This document shows positions 1-5,745 of a stretch of DNA of 6,119 nucleotides, in pieces. Source of the stretch: Rubrobacteraceae bacterium (GTDB taxonomy: Bacteria; Actinomycetota; Rubrobacteria; Rubrobacterales; Rubrobacteraceae); contig JAUJMB010000096.1 in the NCBI GenBank assembly GCA_030447045.1, positions 1-6,119 on the forward strand, in the 5' to 3' direction. The notes under the pieces were generated by a model, which worked only from the letters and a program-made list of their open reading frames with translations, had not been told where the DNA came from and made no database searches. The position numbers and the translations under genes are program-made. Positions within the stretch are counted from its first letter, which is position 1. Every line of letters starts with the position of its first letter.

Positions 1-2498
1 TCTCCTACGCGATGAGCGTGATCGTCTCGCGCGCCCTCCCGGACGTGCGCGACGGTCTGAAGCCGGTCCACCGGCGTGTGCTGTACGCGATGCACGACGT
101 CGGTCTGCAGCCCAACCGTCCGTACCGCAAGAGCGCCACGGTCGTCGGTGAGGTCATCGGTAAGTACCACCCGCACGGCGACTCGGCCGTCTACGACACG
201 TTGACCAGGCTGGCCCAGAGCTTCTCGATGCGCTACCCGCTCGTCGACGGCCAGGGCAACTTCGGCAGCGTCGACGGCGACCCGCCGGCCGCCATGAGGT
301 ACACCGAGGCGCGGCTTACCCGCATGGCGACCGAGATGCTCAGGGACATAAGCTCGGACACGGTGGACTTCGTCCCGAACTTCGACGAGAGCCAGCGCCA
401 GCCCGAGGTGCTGCCGGCGCGGTACCCGAACCTGCTCGTCAACGGCTCGGACGGCATCGCGGTCGGCATGGCGACCAAGATACCGCCCCACAACCTCGGC
501 GAGGTCATCGACGCCACCGTGGCGCTCATCGACGACCCCGAGCTCGACGATGGGGACGTGGCGAAGCACATAAAGGGGCCGGACTTCCCGACGGGCGGCG
601 TGATCGTCGGGCTGCGGGGCATCAAGGACGCGGTCACGACCGGGCGCGGGTCGGTGCGGGTGCAGGCCAGGGCCCACACCGAGCAGATAAAGGGCAACCG
701 GACCCAGATCGTGGTCACCGAGATCCCCTATCAGGTAAACAAGAGCTACCTCTTGCAGAAGATCGCCGAGCTCGTCAAGGAGCGCAAGCTCACGGACATA
801 AGCGACCTGCGCGACGAGTCCGACCGCAACGGGATGCGCATCGTTATCGAGCTCAAGCGCGAGGCGGTGCCGAAGGTCGTCCTGAACAACCTCTACAAGC
901 ACACCCAGATGCAGCAGAGCTTCGGCGTGAACCTGGTGGCCCTCGTGAACGGCGTCCCGAAGACCCTCTCGTACCGGGAGGTCCTCAAGCACTACGTCGC
1001 CCACCAGTTCGAGGTGGTGACCCGCAGGACGCGCTACGAGCTCGAGCGGGCGAAGGCGCGGGCGCACATCCTCGAAGGGCTGCTGATCGCGCTCTCCAAC
1101 CTCGACGAGGTCGTCGCGACCATCCGCAAGAGCCGTTCGGTCGAGACGGCGCGCAACAACCTGATGAAGACCTTCAAGCTCTCCGAGCGCCAGGCCCAGG
1201 CTATTCTGGACCTCAGGCTGCAGCGACTCACCGCGCTCGAGCGGCAGAAGGTCGAGCAGGAGCACAGGGACCTCAGGGAGAAGATCGACTACCTGGAGGG
1301 CGTGCTCGCCGACGAGGGCAAGGTGTACGGCATCGTCAAGGAGGAGCTCGCCGAGGTGCGGGCCGCCTACGCCGACGAGCGCCGCACGGCCATAACGGCC
1401 GAGGAGGGCGTGGACTTCGAGATAGAGGACCTCATAGCCGAGGAGGAGATGGTCATCTCCATCTCCAACGGCGGCTACTTCAAGAGCGTCCCCGTCAACA
1501 CCTTCCGCAAGCAGGGCCGGGGCGGCATAGGTGTGGCCGGGATGGAGCTCAAAGAGGGCGACTACATAGACCACCTCTTCATCACGACGACGCACCACTA
1601 CATGCTCTTCTTCACCAACAAGGGCAAGGTGTACAGGCTCAAGGTCCACCAGCTCCCGAGGATGGGGAGGACGGCCAAGGGGCGGCACATCGCCAACCTG
1701 CTCCCGTTCGCGCAAGGGGAGAGGATCCAGACCGTCATCGCGACCAAGGAGTTCGACGAGGCCCAGTACCTGCTCTTCGCGACGAAGAACGGCATCGTCA
1801 AGAAGACGAACTTCCTCGAGTACAACACGCCGCTCAAGAGCGACGGGATCATCGCGATCAACCTCGCCGACGACGACGAGCTGATCTCCGTGCGCGAGGT
1901 CTCCGAGGGCGCCGACGTGATCATGGTGAGCCGCAACGGCAAGGGCATACGCTTCCCCCAGAGCGACGCGAGGCCCATGGGCCGAGCCACCGCCGGCGTC
2001 AAGGGGCTCACGCTCGGCAAGGGTGACGTCGTCCTCAGCATGGACGTGGTCTCCGACGACGCGGCCGACCTGTTCATGATCACGGAGAAGGGCTTCGGCA
2101 AGCGCACGGCCCTCTCGCAGTTCCGACCCCAGGGCCGCGGCGGCCAAGGCGTCATAGCCCTCAAGACCGACGGCGAGCGCGGCAAGCTCAAGGGCGTGCG
2201 GGTGGTCCGTCCGGGGCTGCACGAGCTGGTCATAGTCTCGAACTTCGGGACGACGATCCGCATCGACGCGGACTCGGTCTCGCAGCAGGGGCGTACCGCG
2301 CAGGGAGTTCGGGTAATGAACCTGCGTGCCGGCGACTCCGTGAGCGCGCTGGCCAAGGTGGCCGCGTCGAGGGTCACGGATGCCGACGGGGCGACAGACG
2401 AGCTATCGCTGGAGGAGATCACGGGCGAGGAAGCCATAAACGAGTCCGCAGCCGGCCTGCCGGAGGCGAACGGGAGCGGAGGGGGAGAGGGTGCATAA
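1..2498 (+). CDS. gyrA: DNA gyrase subunit A, 5'-truncated by window edge
   Basis: Breakage-reunion subunit of type IIA topoisomerase; with GyrB it introduces negative supercoils using ATP. The frame is open from base 3 (Ser-Tyr-Ala-Met), so the ATG at base 12 is internal: it aligns with Met26 of E. coli GyrA and about 25 residues are missing upstream. Numbering from base 12, the catalytic Tyr is Y97 in AAMRYTE (E. coli Tyr122), and the quinolone-resistance region [10 protein letters not shown] carries S58 and D62 (E. coli Ser83 and Asp87), the residues usual in sensitive enzymes. Residues 1 to about 455 form the winged-helix, tower and coiled-coil core. Residues about 477-785 are the C-terminal beta-pinwheel, with blade repeats at 501, 551, 656, 707 and 759. 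The tail is acidic then Gly-rich. The GyrA-box positions read QGRGGIG (501-507) and QGRGGQG (707-713), without the usual basic sixth residue. ParC is an alternative, but pinwheel length and single-copy-like actinobacterial context favour GyrA. Confidence 0.96.
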   Translation, partial: SYAMSVIVSRALPDVRDGLKPVHRRVLYAMHDVGLQPNRPYRKSATVVGEVIGKYHPHGDSAVYDTLTRLAQSFSMRYPLVDGQGNFGSVDGDPPAAMRYTEARLTRMATEMLRDISSDTVDFVPNFDESQRQPEVLPARYPNLLVNGSDGIAVGMATKIPPHNLGEVIDATVALIDDPELDDGDVAKHIKGPDFPTGGVIVGLRGIKDAVTTGRGSVRVQARAHTEQIKGNRTQIVVTEIPYQVNKSYLLQKIAELVKERKLTDISDLRDESDRNGMRIVIELKREAVPKVVLNNLYKHTQMQQSFGVNLVALVNGVPKTLSYREVLKHYVAHQFEVVTRRTRYELERAKARAHILEGLLIALSNLDEVVATIRKSRSVETARNNLMKTFKLSERQAQAILDLRLQRLTALERQKVEQEHRDLREKIDYLEGVLADEGKVYGIVKEELAEVRAAYADERRTAITAEEGVDFEIEDLIAEEEMVISISNGGYFKSVPVNTFRKQGRGGIGVAGMELKEGDYIDHLFITTTHHYMLFFTNKGKVYRLKVHQLPRMGRTAKGRHIANLLPFAQGERIQTVIATKEFDEAQYLLFATKNGIVKKTNFLEYNTPLKSDGIIAINLADDDELISVREVSEGADVIMVSRNGKGIRFPQSDARPMGRATAGVKGLTLGKGDVVLSMDVVSDDAADLFMITEKGFGKRTALSQFRPQGRGGQGVIALKTDGERGKLKGVRVVRPGLHELVIVSNFGTTIRIDADSVSQQGRTAQGVRVMNLRAGDSVSALAKVAASRVTDADGATDELSLEEITGEEAINESAAGLPEANGSGGGEGA
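2478..2483 (+). promoter_or_regulatory. Shine-Dalgarno for the gene overlapping gyrA
   Basis: GGAGGG lies 7 nt before the GTG at 2491, inside the Gly-rich last codons of gyrA. It supports GTG 2491 as the start and implies that the Gly-rich GyrA tail is partly shaped by this site. The downstream purine run gives further possible pairing. Confidence 0.6.
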
Positions 2499-2904
2499 CG
2501 ATTGCGACGGCGTGGTCGAGTGCACGGCGCTCGTCCTCGCCGAGGGCTGCTCGGAGCTCGAAGGCCGCCTGACGCTCTTCGGGGTCCTCGATGAGATCCG
2601 GCCCGCCGAGAGCGGCGAGACCTCCTTTGTGGTCTACACCAAGTTCGAGGGCTGCGAGCACGCCACCGACGACGAGCGCCGCGCCCGCCTGATCATCACC
2701 GACGAGGACGGGGAGACGCTCGTCGAATCGGACGAGTACCCCATCTGGTTCGCCGACGCCGAGGACCCGGCCACCATCGTCTCGGCCTTCGACCTGCCCG
2801 AGGGCTTCTCGGACGGCTCGAAGGTCCTGTGGGTCGAGGCCGTCCTCGACGACGAGACCCTCTCCCAAACCGCGGTCAGGGTCCACGACCGATACAGCGT
2901 GTAA
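2491..2904 (+). CDS. Small acidic DUF6941-like protein of unknown function
   Basis: A 137-aa cytoplasmic protein with no signal peptide or membrane segment, very rich in Asp and Glu. The start is GTG at 2491, overlapping the gyrA stop by 8 nt (GTGCATAA) with a good Shine-Dalgarno at 2478, so translation is probably coupled to gyrA. The pattern resembles a family of small presumed beta-sandwich proteins known as DUF6941: an N-terminal strand ([12 protein letters not shown], 8-19), a [12 protein letters not shown] segment (25-36) matching the family's Gly-Lys/Arg-Leu...Gly-Val-Asp-like core, a central strand pair (46-52 and 65-70), an Asp-Glu-Asp-Gly turn (71-74) and a late strand ([12 protein letters not shown], 111-122). 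The family call is from memory of the pattern. No catalytic motif is visible. Its place behind gyrA suggests co-expression but does not prove a link to topology control. Confidence 0.8.
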   Translation: MHNDCDGVVECTALVLAEGCSELEGRLTLFGVLDEIRPAESGETSFVVYTKFEGCEHATDDERRARLIITDEDGETLVESDEYPIWFADAEDPATIVSAFDLPEGFSDGSKVLWVEAVLDDETLSQTAVRVHDRYSV

Positions 2905-2913
2905 ATACCGACA

Positions 2914-2940
2914 AGAGGCCCGGGAAACCCCCGGGCCTCT
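2914..2940 (+). terminator. Probable intrinsic terminator of the gyrA unit
   Basis: A perfect 11-bp stem, AGAGGCCCGGG (2914-2924) with CCCGGGCCTCT (2930-2940), has a 5-nt AAACC loop. It starts 9 nt after the stop of the DUF6941-like gene. It is followed by CCCATTTGTG, only a short T run, as is common in GC-rich actinobacteria. It separates the gyrA unit from the NYN gene. Without a strong U tract it may terminate only partly or serve as a transcript-end stabiliser. Confidence 0.65.
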
Positions 2941-2963
2941 CCCATTTGTGAGGAAACCAACCT

Positions 2964-4169
2964 ATGCCTGAAGATCTTGCAATATTCATCGACTGGGAGA
3001 ACATCTACATCTCCACGGTCACCGAGTACAAGGCGAAACCGAACGTCTCGGCCATCCTCGAGAAGTCGCGCGAGTACGGCCGCATAGTCTCGGCCACCGC
3101 GTACGCGGACTGGACGGAGGGCGACTTCCGCCAGGCCCCTCCCACCCTCTACTCCAACGGCATCTCGCCGCGCTACATCTCCGCCCGCTACTTCCCAGGA
3201 GGCAAGGCCTCCAAGAGGCGCACGAACTCCATCGACGTGATGCTCGCGGTCGAGTGCTCTGATTTTCTCCACAACCACCCGCAGGTCGACACCTACGTGC
3301 TGGTAACGGGGGACGGGGACTTTATCCCGCTCGTGAGCCTGCTCAGGAGCCAGGGTAAGAACGTTGTCGTGATCGGGGTCTCCGAGGCGACGTCGTACCA
3401 CCTGATCGAGTCCGCCGACCACTTCGTCTCCTACGCCTCCCTTCTTGAGGAGGACCGCGCCGCGCGCGCCCCCGAGAAGGAGCAGAAGAAGGCGGCCGCC
3501 GACCCCTACCAGGAGTTGGTCAGGGCCGTGGAGACGCTGAAGAAGGGCGGCAGGCCCCGCGTCCTCGGCCAGGTCAAGCAGCAGATGATCGTGCAGCTCG
3601 GCTCCTTCGACGAGCGCAACGCCGGCTTCAAGAAGTTCAAGGACTTCGTGGTCGAGGCCGAGCGCCGCAACCTCGTGAACACGGTGGACCAGGACCTCGA
3701 GCTTCAGGTCTACCTCCCCGACGAGAAGGTGCCGGACCTCCAGGACTCGGACCTCGCCTCCGAGGAGCCGAAGGAGGACGCCGCCCCCGCCAGGCAGCCG
3801 GCCCCCGCGGCCCGGACCAACGGCAAGACGGGCCGGGGGGACCAGAACGGGCGGCAGGCGGAGAAGGCGGACTTCGACCTTCTCGAGGACCTGACCGCCT
3901 ACGAGCTCAAGACGGTCTGCGGCACCGTTGCGGGGCTCAAGCAGCCGGCTTCGTTCGTGGAGATCTTCTCCAGCATAAGGGAGCTCGACGAGCGCGGCGA
4001 GCTGGAGCTCTCGCGCGACGAGATCGGCGAGGTCATCAACGCGATGCTCGAGGCCGACTTTCTCGCCAAGGTACACGAGAAGCCCTACGAGGCCGCCAAG
4101 GCCGGCATGAACCTCTACGCCCTGAACGCCGACAAGCCGGAGGTGGTCTCGGCCCTCAACGCCGGCTAA
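2964..4169 (+). CDS. NYN-domain (PIN-like) ribonuclease with LOTUS/OST-HTH region
   Basis: Predicted metal-dependent RNase of the NYN/LabA-like (DUF88) branch of the PIN superfamily, 401 aa. Residues 5-160 are the NYN domain: the first acidic motif FIDWEN has D10 and N13; the second is NSIDVMLAVECSD with D91 and D100; the third, VTGDGDF, has D117 and D119. All expected acidic residues are present, so it should be active. A charged linker (162-178) leads to a region at about 179-252 resembling a LOTUS/OST-HTH RNA-binding winged helix (YQELVRAV, then a Lys/Arg-rich turn, FKKFKDFVVEAERR, and a strand). A disordered acidic and Ala/Pro segment (255-303) precedes an unassigned C-terminal helical domain (304-390). 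ATG 2964 has GAGGA at 2950-2954, 9 nt upstream. The gene follows a terminator-like hairpin and is probably transcribed with the next gene 12 nt downstream. The RNA target is unknown. Confidence 0.88.
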   Translation: MPEDLAIFIDWENIYISTVTEYKAKPNVSAILEKSREYGRIVSATAYADWTEGDFRQAPPTLYSNGISPRYISARYFPGGKASKRRTNSIDVMLAVECSDFLHNHPQVDTYVLVTGDGDFIPLVSLLRSQGKNVVVIGVSEATSYHLIESADHFVSYASLLEEDRAARAPEKEQKKAAADPYQELVRAVETLKKGGRPRVLGQVKQQMIVQLGSFDERNAGFKKFKDFVVEAERRNLVNTVDQDLELQVYLPDEKVPDLQDSDLASEEPKEDAAPARQPAPAARTNGKTGRGDQNGRQAEKADFDLLEDLTAYELKTVCGTVAGLKQPASFVEIFSSIRELDERGELELSRDEIGEVINAMLEADFLAKVHEKPYEAAKAGMNLYALNADKPEVVSALNAG

Positions 4170-4181
4170 CGTCCCACGGAA

Positions 4182-4943
4182 GTGCCGCCGACCGGCCCGT
4201 CTGACCACGCACTCACAGTAGCCCGCGAGGTGGCAGACGGGCTGGTGGGGGCCGAAGCCGCCGCCCTCGTCGGCAGCCACGCCCGCGGGGACGCCGGGCC
4301 CGACTCCGACGTGGACGTCCTCGCCGTCGGGCCACAGACGTTCTCCTTCAGGCTCGAACACCGCGGCGGCCTGCTCGTCTCCGTGAGCTCCCGCCCGCCC
4401 GAAGCGTACCGCCGCGAGATGGCGGACCCCGGTTGCGTCGGCACCGCCGTTCCCGGCTGGCGGGAGGCCGTGGTGCTCCACGACCCGAATGGCACGGCCG
4501 GGGCGCTGATCGAGGAGGCCGAAGCGTGGACCTGGGGGCCGCTGGAGCGGCGCTGCGACGGGTGGGTGGCGGAGGAGATCACCTCCCTCGCCGAAGAGGT
4601 ACATAAGCTGGTCGCGGCGACCCGGACCGGAGACCGCGTGAGGGCCGCCGTCCAGCGCTCCGTCCTCGCCCTCCGCCCGTCCCAGGTCCTGGCCGTGCAC
4701 CGGCGGATCCTCTACGGCTCCGAGAACCGCCTGTGGGATCTCGTCGCTGAAGCGATGGGGGAGGGGTGGCACCAGGCGCAATCCGCCGCCCTCGGCCTGA
4801 ACGGGGAGCCGTTCGAGGAGACCTGCCGGGCGGCGCTGGGGCTGTACGGCCTCGCCGCCGACGAGGCGCAGTCGCTGTTAGACGAGCGCCAGCGGCGGGT
4901 GGTGCGTCACGCGCAGGTTCTCAGCGGTCTGGCCGAGGGCTGA
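4182..4943 (+). CDS. Nucleotidyltransferase-fold protein (GSx10DxD)
   Basis: A 253-aa protein of the polymerase-beta-like nucleotidyltransferase superfamily. The signature GSHARGDAGPDSDVDVLAV gives G31-S32 and the metal-binding pair D43 and D45. A strand at 63-69 (GLLVSVS) follows where the third carboxylate usually sits, but no Asp or Glu is seen there. The segment PGWREAVVLHDPNG (91-104) is typical of stand-alone antibiotic-type nucleotidyltransferases. Residues about 108-253 are mostly helical and resemble the helical C-terminal half of kanamycin-nucleotidyltransferase-like or HEPN-type proteins, with no clear catalytic motif. The substrate could be a small molecule, an RNA end or a protein; nothing in the sequence decides. 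The GTG at 4182 is the first start after the upstream stop at 4167 in the same frame, but GGA sits only 1 nt away, so the Shine-Dalgarno is poor. GTG 4230 is an alternative, and coupling to the NYN gene is likely. Confidence 0.8.
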   Translation: MPPTGPSDHALTVAREVADGLVGAEAAALVGSHARGDAGPDSDVDVLAVGPQTFSFRLEHRGGLLVSVSSRPPEAYRREMADPGCVGTAVPGWREAVVLHDPNGTAGALIEEAEAWTWGPLERRCDGWVAEEITSLAEEVHKLVAATRTGDRVRAAVQRSVLALRPSQVLAVHRRILYGSENRLWDLVAEAMGEGWHQAQSAALGLNGEPFEETCRAALGLYGLAADEAQSLLDERQRRVVRHAQVLSGLAEG

Positions 4944-4947
4944 GGAG

Positions 4948-5238
4948 CTAGTCCGCGAGCTTGTAGACCGTCAGGCGCGCCAGGATTAGGGCGGCGAGGA
5001 TCTGGACCACCGAGAGGCCGAGCGTAGTGGCGACCTGCGACGCCGTGGTGCTCGTAAAGACGATGTAGACCACGGTAAGCAGGCCGAACCCGACGGCGAA
5101 CCACAAGAGGGCCTGGACCCTGTGGCCGGCGTCCCTCTCCCGCCAGATGACGGTCCCGATCAGGGCCGGCACGAAGAAGGCCAGGGTCATCGGCACCAGC
5201 CGCAGCACGACCACCACAACGTCCAGAACGTCTTCCAT
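4948..5238 (-). CDS. Small three-helix integral membrane protein
   Basis: A 96-aa unrecognised membrane protein. Hydrophobic segments lie at about 8-32, 42-62 and 68-88. The loop between the first two (RERDAGHR, 33-40) and the C-terminal tail (RLTVYKLAD) are positively charged, while the N-terminus (MEDVLD) and the second loop (STTAS) are not. The positive-inside rule therefore predicts N-terminus outside, C-terminus inside. No catalytic or transport motif is seen, and R13 lies within the first helix. It converges on the nucleotidyltransferase gene, with 4 nt between the two stop codons. The ATG at 5236-5238 has no Shine-Dalgarno upstream; the sequence allows a leaderless transcript. Composition matches a genuine membrane gene better than the frames that overlap it. 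Confidence 0.72.
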   Translation of the reverse strand: MEDVLDVVVVVLRLVPMTLAFFVPALIGTVIWRERDAGHRVQALLWFAVGFGLLTVVYIVFTSTTASQVATTLGLSVVQILAALILARLTVYKLAD

Positions 5239-5244
5239 GGTAAA

Positions 5245-5250
5245 AGTCTA
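5245..5250 (-). promoter_or_regulatory. Possible -10 box for a leaderless membrane-protein mRNA
   Basis: On the - strand TAGACT (4 of 6 to TATAAT) lies exactly 6 nt before the ATG at 5238. That is the spacing expected when transcription starts at the A of the start codon, and the lack of a Shine-Dalgarno agrees with this. No convincing -35 was found upstream. Confidence 0.3.
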
Positions 5251-5320
5251 CATTAAAGCCGGTGAAATACTGGAAAAATTTCGGCAATGTATGTACGCTG
5301 TTACACTTGAACCATTAAAC

Positions 5321-5326
5321 AGAAGG
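5321..5326 (+). promoter_or_regulatory. Shine-Dalgarno fixing the start of the HTH-like gene
   Basis: AGAAGG, continued by CGG, lies 9 nt before the ATG at 5336. It favours that start over the in-frame ATG at 5288 and over a much longer open frame that begins inside the divergent membrane gene. Confidence 0.55.
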
Positions 5327-5335
5327 CGGTGGGTC

Positions 5336-5716
5336 ATGGGGATAAACCAGCGGATCTCCCTAAGAAAATTCGTAGACGACATTCGGCGCTGGGTCGACGA
5401 GGGGAGGAGCGACGAGTGGATCGCGAGCGCCCTCGGCACGAGCCCGTCCTCGGTCCAATCCTTCCGCTCGCGCAACGCCATCTACCGCCGCGGAAACGTC
5501 TCCACCCTGAGTAACCCCGAGGACTACGCCGCCTACGAGGGCGTCCTCGAGATGGAAGGCCCCGGGGTGTGGTTCGACCCCGGCATCGAGGACGACCCCC
5601 GCTGGCAGAAGCGCTGGAACGGCGCCCAGAGGGTCGAGCTTCGCCTCACCCCGACCAGGATAGTCCTCGTCCGCCGCAACGGGGAGGCCAGGTTCCGCGC
5701 CAGGCCGGGCGTCTAG
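5336..5716 (+). CDS. Small HTH-like protein of unknown function
   Basis: A 126-aa soluble protein. Residues about 7-50 read as a compact helical DNA-binding unit: helices LRKFVDDIRRWVDEG (9-23) and DEWIASALGT (26-35), then SPSSVQSFRSRNAIYRRG (36-53). This fits a helix-turn-helix in which SPSSVQSFRSR is the recognition helix, rich in Ser and Arg. Residues 56-92 are acidic and aromatic (YAAYEGVLEMEGPGVWFDP), and 97-124 form a basic strand-rich tail (VELRLTPTRIVLVRR). No named family was recognised and no effector pocket is evident. A DNA-binding regulator is the best guess; RNA binding is also possible. It is divergent from the membrane gene and ends about 30 nt before rnpB, with no terminator between, so read-through into rnpB is possible. 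The longer upstream frame was rejected because it overlaps the opposite gene. Confidence 0.68.
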   Translation: MGINQRISLRKFVDDIRRWVDEGRSDEWIASALGTSPSSVQSFRSRNAIYRRGNVSTLSNPEDYAAYEGVLEMEGPGVWFDPGIEDDPRWQKRWNGAQRVELRLTPTRIVLVRRNGEARFRARPGV

Positions 5717-5727
5717 CGCCTCTAGGG

Positions 5728-5733
5728 TATAAT
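5728..5733 (+). promoter_or_regulatory. -10 box of the rnpB promoter (TATAAT)
   Basis: A perfect TATAAT sits 11 nt after the stop codon of the HTH-like gene. It predicts a transcription start near 5739-5741, a few bases before the first base of the P1 helix of RNase P RNA, which fits closely. The expected -35 position (about 5705-5710, CCGGGC) lies in the end of the coding sequence and does not resemble TTGACA. Confidence 0.7.
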
Positions 5734-5745
5734 CCATCGGGGTTC

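Larger units (their letters stand above)
5239..5335. promoter_or_regulatory. AT-rich divergent intergenic region
   Basis: About 97 bp, strikingly AT-rich against GC-rich flanks, separating the divergent membrane gene (-) and HTH-like gene (+). It should hold both promoters. On the + strand TACACT (5302-5307) is the best -10-like box, with TTTCGG 17 bp before it, a weak -35. Two imperfect inverted repeats are present: GAAAT (5264-5268) with ATTTC (5278-5282), and TGTA-TACA half-sites around 5289-5306 overlapping the proposed -10. These could be an operator, possibly for the adjacent HTH-like protein, but the evidence is only positional. Confidence 0.4.

Noticed and set aside
1598..2437. 279-aa open frame on the - strand within gyrA
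   Set aside because: Ser/Pro/Arg-rich translation opposite the conserved GyrA pinwheel; a shadow of the gyrA frame.
1..2498. ParC (topoisomerase IV subunit A) instead of GyrA
   Set aside because: The full set of pinwheel repeats including two RGG-type boxes, and the close match of spacing to GyrA landmarks (Met26, Ser83, Asp87, Tyr122 of E. coli), favour GyrA; the atypical boxes are noted as a finding.
2634..4781. Long 715-aa open frame on the - strand covering the NYN gene and part of its neighbours
   Set aside because: It spans three well-supported + strand genes, is Gly/Arg/Leu/Val low-complexity in character with no recognisable domain, and is a typical antisense artefact of GC-rich third codon positions.
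4907..5287. 126-aa frame on the - strand overlapping the membrane protein
   Set aside because: Gly/Arg/Pro-rich translation without domains; the other frame has clean hydrophobic helices and sensible charge topology.
5147..5335. Longer N-terminal extension of the HTH-like protein
   Set aside because: The extension overlaps the divergent membrane gene, reads through the AT-rich promoter region, is low-complexity (Thr/Ser runs), and the good Shine-Dalgarno is at 5321 before ATG 5336.
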